DNA of 64,000 bases from Melitaea cinxia (lineage: Eukaryota > Arthropoda > Insecta > Lepidoptera > Nymphalidae). The stretch is from contig NC_059415.1 in NCBI RefSeq assembly GCF_905220565.1, positions 6,563,501 to 6,627,500 of the forward strand, given 5' to 3'. The notes below the pieces were generated by a model that was not told where the DNA came from, made no database searches, and saw nothing but the letters and a program-made list of their open reading frames with translations. Shown piece by piece: positions 35,891 through 47,995 of the stretch (within the stretch, counting starts at the first letter, position 1; each line of letters opens with the position of its first letter). Made by a program: the position numbers and the translations under genes.

Positions 35891-36132
35891 AAATATGAGG
35901 AGTAAAATCTACTGAACGAGTGACCTTGTTACGTTTTTGTAACGCCATTTATTGGAACCCACTAGGGTTCCGATAGATGACGTTACGACGTTTTCTAATA
36001 AAGGACTTTTATATTATAAACAAATCAAATGACGCCGATAGATGGCGTTATTTGATTCGTTTATTTACCATTTGATATATTATATATAATCTTTTTCTTT
36101 TATATTTGTTTGTTTGTTTTTTATTACCACAA

Positions 36133-36134
<2 letters not shown>
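35891..36134. other. Poxn intron 2, short inexact repeats
   Basis: Holds GATAGATGACGTTACG and GATAGATGGCGTTATT about 65 bp apart. No gene. Confidence 0.35.

Positions 36135-36181
<47 letters not shown>
36135..36181. repeat. (TA)n microsatellite
   Basis: About 23 uninterrupted TA units. Confidence 0.95.
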
Positions 36182-36183
<2 letters not shown>

Positions 36184-36514
36184 TAAACTACTACTACGGG
36201 CTATGCTATCTGATAGAGATCCTTCGTTTCTCCATTAACCCTGCATCGGTCTTCTACATTCCGAATTCAACAATAATTGCTATTAGTAAATAATATTCAT
36301 ATTAAAAATTTATATATTCCTACGAAAATATAAAGTATTGTAATCTGCTCACTTATTTGGTACAAATATTAAGTTTTTAAATATTCAATCAAAGTCTTAC
36401 CAATTAATGGTCTCAGTACTTACAATACAAATATAAGTATTTTTAAATATTACGATAGTCGTTCTTAAGGAGTTAACTTCAGCCGCGTGTCAGAGATGAC
36501 ACAGACTTCTTTGT

Positions 36515-36810
36515 GTTCATTTTTTTTTTATGTCACTAGGTCGACAAACAAGCGTACGGCTCACCTGATGGTAAGCGATTACCGTAGCTTATAGACGCCT
36601 GCAACACCAGAAGCATCGCAAGCACGTTCCGACCCAATCCACGAGCTCTGGTCACCTTACTTACCAACAGGAACACAATACTGCTTGAAAACAGTATTAT
36701 TTAGCTGTGGTCTTCTGTAAGGTCGAGGTACTACCCCAGTCGGGCTGCTCCAGATTTTGAGCAGGAAATTTCTGCTGTGACCTACCCTCAGTCAATTATC
36801 AGTTTATATA
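36515..36810 (-). repeat. Dispersed LINE/SINE 3' family, long copy
   Basis: T-run, then GTCGACAAACAAGCGTACGG, CTCACCTGATGGTAAGCGAT, CTTCTGTAAGGTCGAGGTAC and CAGATTTTGAGCAGGAAATT. This uninterrupted copy is the reference for the interrupted one at 46800-47995. Confidence 0.6.
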
Positions 36811-37934
36811 AAAAAAAAAATTAAATTCATTACCAATAAATATTTTTTCATTTATGTGGTAGACATTGCGTAGGAAATGAAAAGGAGAGTGGAAACATGG
36901 TCACTAACATAGCATTGTTATTTATTTTATTCACTGGCAACATCTCACTCGAGAATTATAAAATCATATTTTAACATACATTCATACGTATTTAAGGATT
37001 ATCATAAAGTAGCCTATACACATCCAAGTGTAACTAGGAAATACGTAAAATGTTCGTCTCATAGAAATGTACTGCAATTGGCATCTTGATATATTTTTCT
37101 AAAAAATAAATCTTTCTCGATTTGATGAGATTTTCATTGTTCGTAAGTAAAATATTCGTTTCATAGAAATAAGAGTAGTGTCATTTCATCTTGTTTCATT
37201 CGCAAACACGAGTATTTGACTCATGCGTGTGTTCGTGATTTTGTCAAAAAATACTATTAGGTTTTGGTCGTTCGCCTAAATAAAAGCATATGTATTAATT
37301 AATTAAACAACATGTGTATTAATTATTTGGTAATTCACTTAGCATAAGAGATAGGAACGTTAGATATTTCTGTGAACAAAGAGTGACAATTGAAATTTAT
37401 ACTTACAACTCCTAGCCATTATACATGTTTTGATGGGTTGATGCAGTGCTTAAGCCAACAAGATTTTGTATAAGTGGTCGCTGGTTGAAGCCCTGATGTT
37501 TGTCCTTCTTCGTATTAGGAATATTAAGGTTCTGTTTCATACGTGGTTTTAAATTAGTTACAGATGCGTTATGGCAATGATATTTAACTCTATTTACAGC
37601 TGAAAGAACGTTGTTGCTTAAAACTTATTGTGCTAGAATTAATAAAAAATTTAGAGATGTTTTTCTTGCAGAATACCAAGAAATATTAAACTATGATTTT
37701 AGAGGCTCGCAACTGTAATCGAAACTATCGGATATCCTAAATAAAAATCTATCTGTAACCTTAACATAAACAGACATAAAAGTTTCGGATGATTTCGCAG
37801 GGATACGGGATGCGGGGGCGAGCGGGATTTAAATTGTACATATTGAGCTCAGTTTTTATATTTTCCCGATCAAGTAATTCATACCGTGTGCGTCTTTTAT
37901 TTTTTAATCAGAATTTGTACAGTCGTCATTTCAT
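36811..37934. other. Poxn intron 2, no gene seen
   Basis: AT-rich; nothing recognised. Confidence 0.4.
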
Positions 37935-38110
37935 CATCATCATTTCAGCTTATTGCAGTCCACTGCTAGACATAGGCCTCCACAAGTTCGCGCCAAAAAT
38001 GGCGTGAACTCATGTGTGTTGCCCATAGTCATCACGCTAGGCAGGCGGGTTGGTGACCGCAGGGCTGGCTTTGTCCCACCGAAGACGGTGCTGCCCGTTT
38101 TCGGCCTGTG
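37935..38110 (+). repeat. CAGTCCACTGCTGG family repeat, 5' part
   Basis: GCAGTCCACTGCTAGACATA to CGAAGACGGTGCTGCCCGTT; truncated relative to 62051-62382. Confidence 0.7.
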
Positions 38111-38384
38111 TAATTTTCAGAATTTGTAACAGTAACTAATACAAAATGTTAATTTATAACTCTTTGTAGTAATTAACGTAAGTTACTCAATATAGTAAGT
38201 AAACTTCTTTGACATTTCCTTTATAATCGAGTAAGTATCTGTAACTGAAATTAAAGAGTAATCCGAAAAAAAATCATATTTGTAACGATATCATATCATA
38301 CACTCTGGTATAATAGTTCGTGTACCGTGTCGAAGGCGCCTAAACACCGACGCTCGCGGGTGAATAAATATTTTTTCCGGTAGG

Positions 38385-38600
38385 TATAGTTGTCAGTCCT
38401 TGGGTGCCCCGAGCACGTGAAGCTTTCGGTCTCGGTTGTTATCATATACACTTGATAGCGCTCTTTACTTTACTTAGTATGGAATATATCCACCAACCCG
38501 CGATAGAACAGCGTTGTGGATTAAGCTCTGATCCTCTTTCTACGTGGCGAAAGAGGCCTATACCAATCCATGGGATATTACTAGTTGAAGCGTAACCATA
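38385..38600 (+). repeat. SINE body fragment
   Basis: GAGCACGTGAAGCTTTCGGT, CCAACCCGCGATAGAACAGC and CCATGGGATATTACTAG match the SINE at 5775-6038. Confidence 0.6.
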
Positions 38601-38880
38601 TTATATTTATAAATGTCAATCAAATCAATTTCCATATCCGGAGCTCAGAAAAGAGAAGAAGTCCGTAATATCTCTGATTCAAACCGCGATGCTAATATAT
38701 TACGAGTAACTATGACAAAGAAAAAGGACATGCAATTAGAACTGAAAAATAATCTTACAAATATTTAACCAAACTATAACTCGACAGATAACGTTAAACT
38801 TTTGAAAGAAAAAGCAGATAAGAAGATAATCACTATAAAATTATCTATGTTCAAAACAGAACTATTTAAATTTATCTTAA

Positions 38881-39072
38881 ACTAACTGTGCCCTTCGGTT
38901 TCACACGCGTTAATTTGAAAATAAAATATATAGCCTATAGCCTATAGCCTACCTCGATAAATGGACTATCTAACACTGAACAAATTTTTCAAATTGGACC
39001 AATAGTTCCTGAGATTAGGGCGTCCAAACAAACAAACATACAAACTCTTCAGCTTTATAATATTAGTATAGA
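38881..39072 (-). mobile_element. Short non-autonomous Helitron
   Basis: On the - strand it starts TCTATACTAATATTATAAAG and ends GGGCACAGTTAGT. The body includes CTCAGGAACTATTGGTCCAA and a triplicated TATAGCC tract. TC start and TTAG|T end are near the Helitron consensus. Confidence 0.55.
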
Positions 39073-40084
39073 TCAGAAAAAAGTAATTACATATAATATG
39101 TACTGATTTTTGCGCTTCATTAATGATCAACTTATGTTGGAATAAAAAACAAAAGTTAGGTTACTATGGTTTGATCAATCTGGTCCGGATCCGGCAGGAT
39201 TAAAACGATACCGGATTGCAATCCCTATCTGCGTTACTGATTCATACTACGGACCTTATAATACCTATATCTTTCTTAAGGTGTATTTAAACTCCAAAAA
39301 TAAACAGAATTTGATATTTACTATTTATACATAAAGCCTTCGTAGCATTCATAAGCATAACAACCTTTCCAATTGCGGAAATCACGTTATCGAAAGCAAA
39401 CAAAAAGTCACCTAGACGAGCAGCTGTAGTAAGCGCCATTAAGCCAATAACGGGGAAACATCTTCCTATGAATTAATATCGAATCAATCCGTCATTAAAG
39501 CAACGGTCTCACGCCCCGGCAAATTATCTTTCACCCCATCAGGAAGGTAAGTCTAATAGAAATCGGTAATAAGAAACGCTAATCGTGCACGCGCTTGACA
39601 GTTATCAGCGCCATTTTGTTGCGTAGCGGATTGAGCGCGGAATAAAGTGGTGCTACACGTATAGAGTTTGTGATAATATTTTTGCTGTTGTAGTGGTATA
39701 CGTAAAATTTCTCACTTAGCCTTTTTTAACGAATACGTAAAATGTTATACGTATGTAGATTATTTTTATAATTTTTTTTAAGTACCTAATTATAATAAAA
39801 TATAAGTATTCAACATTATTTCTTTTCTACGTGTTGCTTTTACTTTTTTACTATTGCTAATAGTAATAATAATTTTAAATCTCGCCGTTTGAAAAATAAA
39901 GTTGCAGTTATTATAGTTACTAATTTATATTAGTTAAACGTTTAATGTATTAAAGGTATTAGACTATTATGTATTAGACTCACCCTATAGCTTTTCAGTC
40001 CGCACCTTTACGAATGCTGCTAGCACAGGACGATAGAATTACATTTAAAAATTAAATATAGTAACATATAAATAAGAATAAGAC
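39073..40084. other. Poxn intron 2, unique sequence with a candidate control island
   Basis: No gene. About 39400-39670 is GC/CpG-richer and repeat-free, with CAGCTG (E box), TCATTAAAGC (homeodomain-like) and GCGCGCTTGA-like tracts. A GGTCCGGATCCGGCAGGATT patch lies at about 39181. Confidence 0.3.
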
Positions 40085-40225
40085 GACTAGAGTTCCTGGC
40101 AGGACCCCGGTAGGGTCGGCAACGCGCTTGCGATGCTTCTGGTGTTGTTGGCGTCTATAGGCTATAGCATTCGCTCACCAACAGGTGAGCTGTATGCGTA
40201 TTTGTCGACCTGCACTGCATAAAAA
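40085..40225 (+). repeat. Dispersed LINE/SINE 3' fragment
   Basis: AGAGTTCCTGGCAGGACCCC, GGCAACGCGCTTGCGATGCT, CAGGTGAGCTGTATGCGTAT and an A-rich end. Confidence 0.55.
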
Positions 40226-40339
40226 AAATAGTACGATAGCATAATAAATCGAAATTCATAGGAAAACTAGTAATCTTTAAAATTTAAATAATTTTCGTAT
40301 AATAACAAGTTAGCTATAAAACTATGACATTATAGTAGT

Positions 40340-40520
40340 TCACCAATATGAAGTGTCCACTAGAGTTAAATGCAAGCCTATCGCGCAAAAACCGATATTG
40401 GATGTGTCAAGTGATGATTGATGCTCGCGCGCAAAAAGCATCGCGGGCAACGGAACGGCCGTCACGCGGAATCGCTCCTCGCGCGCGTTTCATCATCTCG
40501 TCTTTGTTTACCGTAATATT
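40340..40520. promoter_or_regulatory. CpG-rich unique island, candidate control element
   Basis: GATTGATGCTCGCGCGCAAA, AACGGCCGTCACGCGGAATC and CTCCTCGCGCGCGTTTC within AT-rich intron. No repeat family. TGATTGAT is a Hox/Pbx-like motif. The 66-codon frame across it is not convincing as a gene. Confidence 0.25.
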
Positions 40521-41874
40521 ACTATATATTATATATAATTATGAATAGTTTTACGATATGTTTATATTAGACATTTTTTTTTCTGTAATAGAACTATATT
40601 ATCTGCATAAATAAAAATGAATATTCCTATGAATGAATATGAAACGAATATAACTTCCGAACAACTGCACCAAATTGGATAGTTATTATTTTTTTATTAT
40701 TGTTACTGTACGTTGCAATAGTATTAGAATATAGGAAGCTTAGATAAATTAACAACAAACATATAATCGAAATAATGCCTGCATGTTATTTTTTTATCTA
40801 AATTTTTTTCAGTGTCTATAAAAAAAATCCGACAAAATAAAACTAATAAAAATAGACATTTATTAAAACTGATTTAACACCTAAACATCACAGATTAAAA
40901 CACGATAGTAGACAGTAGTTATTATTTTAAACATTGCAAAAAATGTTTTTCTTTTCACAAAGTATTCATGAATAACAAATCCCAAAAAAAATTAATTAAT
41001 CAGAAAATCGATATTTATTAATACCAGTATACCCAAAAAACATCACAGATACGCGATAGTGGACAGTAGTTAATTTGAATCTGATCGATACCACTCCAAG
41101 TTGACTAATGAGCAAAGCCGGCGGGCTAAACAAGTCATTATATCACACCTGATATTTCGCACGGACTTTCATTTCCTCATATTAATATATGAAGTGTTGT
41201 AGATAATGAATTCCTACACTAATAAAGTTTGGATATCACGTGTTTTTTTTTTATATTTACTTATTAATAGTCTAATAACTGACAGGTAAAATATATAAAC
41301 CAAAAATGGTAGTTTTAGATAAGTAGACAATCAATTCGATTCGGTTTTCGCTCGGGACAAATATTTTTATTCATGAAAATATTTATTTCTAGTCGGGGTG
41401 AAGTATTTATGGGTCCCATCTATAAGGCAATCACCGTGGAAATCTTATAAATTTCTAAGTAATTACAATACATTTTAATTAAAAAATACATACTTTAAAT
41501 AATTTAAGTTTTTTTTTCAATATATTTATAGCATACATTTAAAGCATTTTAAGACTTCGATCATATAATTTTATTCCGAATGAATCTACATTACAACTCA
41601 GAAGGCTTGTATAAAATTTGTTAGTAGGCATACAAGGTGACGTATCTCTTTGTTTAAAAAAAAATAATAAAACTAAAAAACAATGGAAAGTGTATACTAA
41701 AGTAAAATTCGCAGCTTATTAAAGTTTTTTTTCCGCGATAGAAGTGCTAAGCTTTCATATAGATACACAAAAATTCACATATTTTTAGGGAGGGTTGGTA
41801 AAAATTTTGACGCAGTGTGATAAAGTACTTTACTTTAAATTCAAAAAGAGAACATTAAACGTATTTCATGAATC
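40521..41874. other. Poxn intron 2, no gene seen
   Basis: AT-rich. The ACATCACAGAT.A..ACGATAG motif recurs at about 40889 and 41041 (TAAACATCACAGATTAAAAC; AACATCACAGATACGCGATA). Confidence 0.35.
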
Positions 41875-42010
41875 GAATAGAATAGAATAAAATAAACTTT
41901 ATTGCACATCGCCCGGATTTTTTTTTACATAAAATAGTTATTTACACATAGAGATAGTAATGTACAAAGGCGGTCTTATCGCTTAGTAGCGATGTCTTCC
42001 AGACAACCTT
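41875..42010 (-). repeat. LINE 3' UTR fragment
   Basis: AATAGAATAGAATAAAATAA, TTATTGCACATCGCCCGGAT, then GCGATGTCTTCCAGACAACC; a common lepidopteran non-LTR tail in reverse. Confidence 0.5.
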
Positions 42011-43364
42011 TCATGCTTATTTCTTATCTCTAATAATATTAAAAAAAAAGTTTTATTATGTTTTAATATTAAAAAATCAATTAGGTATATTACCGATTAA
42101 AAACTTAACATTTTTAAAATTTCAATAACCGCAGAAGGCCAGAAAATATTTTGACAGCCAAATTTCTGAACGCATCAATATAATTACAGTGTAACCTGTG
42201 AAACGTGCCCTTTCAAAACGTATAAAAAACACAGCGGCTCTCAATAGTATCGATTGTGGATCTAATGGCGTAATAACTAGTTTCCCGCCAAAATTAACGC
42301 CTTACGATCACAGTAGGTTTAACACACTTCAATCCGAAGGCTACTATTTACACATTAATTTTGACAGGGCGCTTAAAAGTATTATAATTATTTAAAGCGT
42401 GCGTGAGGAAGTGATATTTTGAAAAGTATTACATTTATAATGGATTTCTGAACACATGGTTTACTTTTTTTTGTTTTTTTTTATTATTTTTTAGGCGGAC
42501 GTTGCAGCTGATCTATGCAATTTTATTCAATTAAAAATGTATTATCTATTATGGTCATATTTAATAGATTTTTTCTTTTACCTACTTTTTAATAAAACAA
42601 TTACGTCATCGAATGTGGTAATAATATAAACGCATGATTAAATATCTTACAAAAACGAAGTTGGACCTTACAGTCAACCTTGCATTGAAATCTTAATTTC
42701 AATTTTGACATTAAAAACAAATTACTTTTTACGTCAAGTGAATAAGACGTTTCTCAACAAACAGACGAATGGATTTGCATTATTATTGTACAGTCATTAA
42801 ATAAAATATACTTTTGTATCCGCAATGTGCATGTGTTAATTGAGATTTTATGACTGAACAAGTATTGCAATACTTAAAATTACCTACAACCGTGAATAAT
42901 GGACGCTGATTATAGTATACGGCTTTATTAATTTGCAAATTTCATATTATTACTTTAAGAAAATAATCAGTTTTTTACTTGTCGCAAATAAGTTGTTCAT
43001 CATTATTAATACATAGTAATCAGTAATACAACAGTTCGATTTATAAATAATTGTATTGGCTCGTACCTAATACAGCGAAATAAATAAAAATAAAAAAATA
43101 ATCAAATAAATACATTATTAAGCATTATTAAATATAAGTCAAAAAGTTCTCGATCAAATTTAAATAGGAAGAAAAATAACAGAAATTAACAGTATCATAC
43201 CTTGGCTTTTTGATGGTCGTTACGACGAATTCTAACCAGAGGAGCCGACTGACTTCAAAATGGCTGCAGAACCGCAGATTACGTCCCTACTGTACCGTAA
43301 ATTATACAAAAGACCGAAAACTATAATCAATCACCATGTATGAAATGTGTGAAATACCAGAAAG
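42011..43364. other. Poxn intron 2, no gene seen
   Basis: AT-rich intron. The 42198-42395 frame shows no recognisable product. Confidence 0.4.
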
Positions 43365-43565
43365 CCCTTGGCTCTATCGCAAGCAGGACAGTCTTGGCAC
43401 TGGCTTGTAGCTGTGGCGCTTACGGTCACGGGTTCGATCCCCGTACATGGCATACGTTTGTATTGGCCATACAGATGTTGTGGTCTATGCGTTTGTGGTT
43501 GTGTATTGTATGTGTTTCCGGACCCCCGACACAGAAGTGAATCCTAGTGGGAGCTGTTGAGTTTG
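43365..43565 (+). mobile_element. tRNA-headed SINE beside Poxn exon 3
   Basis: The head has GGTCACGGGTTCGATCCCCG (B box). The body reads TTTGTATTGGCCATACAGAT, then GTGTTTCCGGACCCCCGACA and GAATCCTAGTGGGAGCTGTT. It ends about 40 nt before the exon 3 acceptor. Confidence 0.65.
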
Positions 43566-43603
43566 AGATGTTTATTTATTTATGTTTATTTACCTCTTTC
43601 CAG

Positions 43604-43805
43604 CAAGTGGCGACGCCCACAGTAGTTAAAAAGATACTTCGTCTCAAGCAAGAGAACCCAGGGATGTTCGCGTGGGAGATCCGCGAGAGACTACTGAGTG
43701 CAAGAGTGTGCGAGCCACACTCGATACCTTCTGTGTCATCTGTAAACAGGATCCTGAGGAACAGTGGCCTGGCGTGGAATGAAGATGAGGCAAGGGGCGG
43801 ACATG
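43604..43805 (+). CDS. Poxn: Poxn coding exon 3 (RED half of paired domain)
   Basis: Residues 79-145 plus one base. The acceptor is CTCTTTCCAG ending at 43603 and the donor GTGAGT is at 43806 (phase 1). It encodes the linker and C-terminal helix-turn-helix of the paired domain: QVATPTVVKKILRLKQ, then MFAWEIRERL and SVSSVNRILRNSGL, all strongly conserved in Pax proteins. The domain ends at about residue 134, and the exon then adds an acidic/glycine tail (AWNEDEARGGH). The upstream frame stays open through the acceptor, so the true 5' edge is set by homology to the K|QVATP junction. A tRNA-headed SINE lies within 40 nt of the acceptor. Confidence 0.96.
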
Positions 43806-43844
43806 GTGAGTTAAACAAGTTTATACTACGTTAAGTTTTTAAAC

Positions 43845-44060
43845 GACTTCAAAAGAGGAGGAGGTTCTTAATTCAAGCCTATTTTTTGCTAGCTGGTAAC
43901 TTTTGACTGCCACCGATTTTATAGGTGTACCTTTTAAATTTGATGGAGCTCTGATATCTCTAAAAAAGCGTATTTTTTTCGACTACTTTCGTTGTTTTCG
44001 TTGTATTACTTCTTAATATCGATTGAAGTAGATTTTTTTCGTTTAGAAGCACACACAATT
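43845..44060 (+). repeat. ACCGACTTC/GGAGG repeat fragment
   Basis: AACGACTTCAAAAGAGGAGG, AGGTTCTTAATTC and TTTTTTTCGTTTAGAAGC; short diverged copy in Poxn intron 3. Confidence 0.55.
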
Positions 44061-44519
44061 TTTTTATTCCATTATAGTTTCGATATACGTTAAATAAGAG
44101 CTTCGACTAAAATATTCATAAATAAAATTATCATTCCATAATACGTCATATATGATATACGAGTTACAGAAAAATAGGTTTTATTGTAAAAATTTTACTC
44201 ATCATAAAAACATGAATTATAAATAAATAAAAAAAAAAACTGTCACCACACTGACGGCCAGCCAGGTGCATCGATGTAAATTAAAAAGTTTATTTCATCT
44301 GTTCACAAATAGAGCAGTACGCGTTTGACTTGAAATATTGACCTACCTATATTTGTTCATTTAGTATATTTGGTATAAATATATACAAAATTCTATAAAA
44401 TACAAATATTAACTTCGTACAGTATTTTATTATGTCGTAGGAATCGATTGGTCCTTTATTAAAAAAAAAAAAAATAAATCGGCAAAATATACGAATAAAA
44501 ATCCCCATTAGACATATAA
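44061..44519. other. Poxn intron 3, no gene seen
   Basis: AT-rich; nothing recognised. Confidence 0.4.
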
Positions 44520-44850
44520 ACTTCAGCCTGTAATATTCCACCGCTGGGCATAGGCCTTCCCCGTGTAGGAGAAGGATGAGAGCTTAATCTACCATGCTGC
44601 TAAAATGCGGGTTGGCGGATCCCTACTATGAGTAACGATCGTTATGAAGTGTACATGATAACAACTGGGACCGACGGCTTAACGTGCTCTCCGAGGCACG
44701 ACGTGGAGACCCACAAGAACCCAGACCACGTCAAACATCTGTATCGCCAATACAAATGTTTGTCATGTGCGGCATCAGACACACAAACCAGTGCTGTGAC
44801 CGTTACGCCAACACGTCGTCATATACTAGTATGTAATCCTATTTCGTACA
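44520..44850 (-). mobile_element. SINE, near full-length copy
   Basis: Reverse reads GGCGTAACGGTCACAGCACT, then TTTGTATTGGCGATACAGAT, CGTGCCTCGGAGAGCACGTT and CCAGCGGTGGAATATTACAG. Same body as 5775-6038. The 76-codon frame through it is not a gene. Confidence 0.65.
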
Positions 44851-44864
44851 ATGTTTAACTGAGA

Positions 44865-45140
44865 GAGGGCACAGCAGGAAATTTCCTGCTCAAAATATGG
44901 AGCAGCCCGACTGGGGCAGTAGCTCGACCTTACAGAAGAACACAGCTAAATAATACTGTTTAAACTGTAAAAGCATTGTGTTCCTGTTGGTGAGTAAGGT
45001 GACCAGAGTTCCTGTGGGAGGATTGAGGATTGTGTCGGCAACGCACTTGCGATGCTTCTGGTGTTATAAGAGGTCTATAAGCTACGGTAATCGCTTACCA
45101 TCAGGTGTGCCGTACGCTTGTTTGCCGACCTAGTTATATA
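44865..45140 (+). repeat. Dispersed LINE/SINE 3' family copy
   Basis: GGGCACAGCAGGAAATTTCC, AATATGGAGCAGCCCGACTG, CTTACAGAAGAACACAGC, CATCAGGTGTGCCGTACGCT, then an A-run. Confidence 0.6.
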
Positions 45141-45567
45141 AAAAAAAGTTATATAACAATGTTTCAATCAAATTTATTATGCCTATTTTTCTATATAATT
45201 AATAACCATTTATTTTAATGTATTAATTATTAAAGAATTTCTTTAACAAGTCGACAAAATCAGATAACTCACATGGACGTTTAAAAAAATAGTCATTCGT
45301 CATGTAGATAAATTTTTAGTATTTGTTAAATTTTATAATTAAAAAATTATAACTTTTTAATGTAAGTTATAAACTATATAAACAATAGGAACACCTGTTT
45401 TATTACTAATACTATTTCTATTTTAGGGTTATGTAATTTTGTTCGTTAGGTGTCCCTTAGGGAAAATATCGCGAGAGTAAATGTAAATTATCAAGTTAAA
45501 ATTTAAAATATTTTATTAATGGATGTAATAAGCGAGCGGAAATTAAAACGAAATTGATGTATTTGTA

Positions 45568-45570
<3 letters not shown>

Positions 45571-45616
<46 letters not shown>
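45571..45616. repeat. (TA)n microsatellite
   Basis: About 23 TA units followed by a T-run. Confidence 0.95.
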
Positions 45617-45624
<8 letters not shown>

Positions 45625-46799
45625 GTTATTACACCTAATTAATTTGAATAAACTAAAAATTCATTTGACTATCAAATAAACACAATAAGTATACACAAAT
45701 TCACAATTACAACCAGCAAAAACAAGGAGGAAAAAGTCTGACAACAGTAAAGCTATAAATTTTTCTTTTGTAAATTTCTTAATGTCTTCCGTATAAAGAT
45801 TTGAGTTTTTGAGCTAATTCATCGTTAGATATTCTTATTTATATATATTTGCTATGCGACCCGCCTCGGTTTCGCACAAGTAATAGGTATATGACGATCT
45901 TAGCGGCAGCGAGGTGCATGGTGCAGTGGTGGTCGCAATTAAGCGAGTCTCGTCATGGATGAGATTTTTAGACATAGAAAAGAGGAGCGTATTAACCATC
46001 CAGTGTATTTCTTAATATTTCAAAGCGTTTTCGATGAAAGACCACAGGTGTTTTAATCACATCCGACTTTTTCAAACTTGTCCTGTTTGGAATAGCAGCT
46101 ACTAAATTTGATTACTGGCATACCGACAGCAGCGCTATCTACCGGGCCCAATTATATTTACACATGAAATTGCAACGAAATCAATCCAGCCATTTAGGAG
46201 AAGTTAAGTGACAAACACACGTAAAGAAGAATTATATATATTAATATGCGGTGAAAAGCAAAGAAACCAAATATTTTCTTCCAATTATTTATTTATAGTA
46301 GAATTATAGACGGAAACTTGTGTTCTTAGATACCACACACGATGATTATCTAGATGCCGTAGGAGGACTAGGTCAGTCCGTTACGAACCTGCTACACGTG
46401 GCTAGATGGGAAATAAGATAGAAATAATTGTGTTAAAATTAGTTAAATGTCTAAATAATTTAAGTTAGATGACGAGATCTTGTTAAAGATAACAAAATAA
46501 ATTTATTATCGTACAATTAAAAAAGGTCTATTTTAATATAGTCGCAAAATTAGGTAATTGTAGAAAATGAAATATTATTTAAATACAGAATTTAGGTGTT
46601 ATTTGTATTTTTTATATGTTGTATACAGTTAATATTATTATTGTATGAAAATTATATTTGATTTAAGTATTCATTATAATGAATCATTAACAGGAAATCC
46701 TTGCATTTCTGTTTGTAGATATTATTTACATTTTCATTACTTTCAATTTTAGACAAATTATAACCAATCAATTAATTTAAGATATTTTTTATTTACTAT
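45617..46799. other. Poxn intron 3, one repeat fragment
   Basis: About 45845-46250 matches the Helitron/LINE-like fragment at 21340-21575 (GCGACCCGCCTCGGTTTCGC; AATCAATCCAGCCATTTAGG). The rest is AT-rich with no gene. Confidence 0.4.
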
Positions 46800-47995
46800 G
46801 CAGGCATCAGTTTTTTTTTTTTTCGAAGACATAAACAAGTGCTTTATGCATCTGTTGTCAACAGTTGTTGCCTGAAAAACATTGCAAGCACGTTGTCGAC
46901 CCAAACCCAAACCCTACCAAGGAACTCAGTTAACTTAACTAACTACAACTACGTAACACTTCTTGAGAGCAGTATTATAATATTTAGCTGTGATTTTCTG
47001 TAAAGTTGAAGTAGGTACTTCCACACACCCAGGGGAACTTGCTGGATCTCCTACTGGGCGCGTCCCCGGGAGGCAGATGGGGGAATGCCAAGCGCCTGGT
47101 TCCTGCGAGTGGTAGAGGTCTTGGGTCCTGGACGGGGCGGGTGGTTCGGTCGGTGGGCGGTGTGGCGCAAAATCGCAGTGTACCGCCTAAGCGCAGTGTT
47201 GCGCGAAAGCGCGATGTGGCGCGAAATTTTTGCAATTTGCCTAGCCGGGATGGACAAGGCGGGTGGGTCTGGGGAGTTTTGCTCACCTGCCCTGTAGCGC
47301 GAAGGCGCGGTATGCCGACCGGGTTATACTGGCTCCCTGGAGTTTTGCTCGGTTGTTGGTGCAATCCGGCAGACCAGTTGTATAAGGGCCAGGCTGTGCT
47401 GGGCCCCTGGAGCTTTTAGCTCGATTGTCAGTGCACTCCGACGGACCCGTGGGATAGTTGCTGGGTCGTGCTCCCTGGAGCTTTGCTCGGTTGCTCGGTG
47501 CGATCCGGTCGGGCGGGCCTGACCACGAACGCCATGTAGCCGGGCGTTGGAGGTCAGGCCTACCTGGCTTGGAGGGGAACACTCCTGGACATGTGTCCCC
47601 ATTCTGCAGACGGTAGACTGGTCCGGTTGAGCGTCCCTTTAGTAGGGTGGTCGGCTGGGGGGTCGGGGGACCTTCGGCTGGCTTTAGACCCTGCACTTCG
47701 TCGGGAGGGGTGGTCTTGTGGGTGCCGTCCCTCTCTGGGTGCCGGGGCCCGGATGTTTTTATTCGGGTCGACCGCCGGGGCGATGTGGTGCATGCTAGCG
47801 CGATCCCATCTCGCCCCACTTAGACGGAGGTCTGCTCACTCGTGGATGGTTTTTATTCAGTAAGAGTTTACTCCACGGTGCTCCACGCCGGAGGGTGTCC
47901 ATGAAGATTATCTCCACGTTAAAAAAAAAGATACTTCCCTACACAGACTACTCCAGATTTTGAGCAGGATATATCCTGCTTCCCCCTACCTCAAC
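46800..47995 (-). repeat. Dispersed repeat copy split by a GC-rich insertion
   Basis: Left part 46800-47022 (ACGTTGTCGACCCAAACCCA; TAGCTGTGATTTTCTGTAAA) and right part 47932-47995 (CTACTCCAGATTTTGAGCAG; GATATATCCTGCT) together match 36515-36810. Confidence 0.65.
47023..47931 (+). mobile_element. GC-rich polyadenylated retroelement (5'-truncated LINE or SINE-like)
   Basis: About 0.9 kb, strikingly GC-rich in an AT-rich genome, ending in nine A (47921-47929). TACTTCC flanks both sides (47016-47022 and 47932-47938), a target duplication. It includes about 19-bp GCGCGAAA-type repeats (47160-47310) and three imperfect units of about 69 bp starting CCTGGAG at 47336, 47406 and 47474. Long frames on both strands come from the lack of AT-rich stops. 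No reverse transcriptase was recognised. Confidence 0.65.

Noticed and set aside
44628..44858. 76-codon ORF
   Set aside because: It lies entirely within a SINE copy on the opposite strand.
47039..47863. Several long overlapping ORFs on both strands
   Set aside because: They sit in a GC-rich polyadenylated insertion where AT-rich stop codons are rare. The peptides are low-complexity Pro/Arg-rich in one strand and show no domain.
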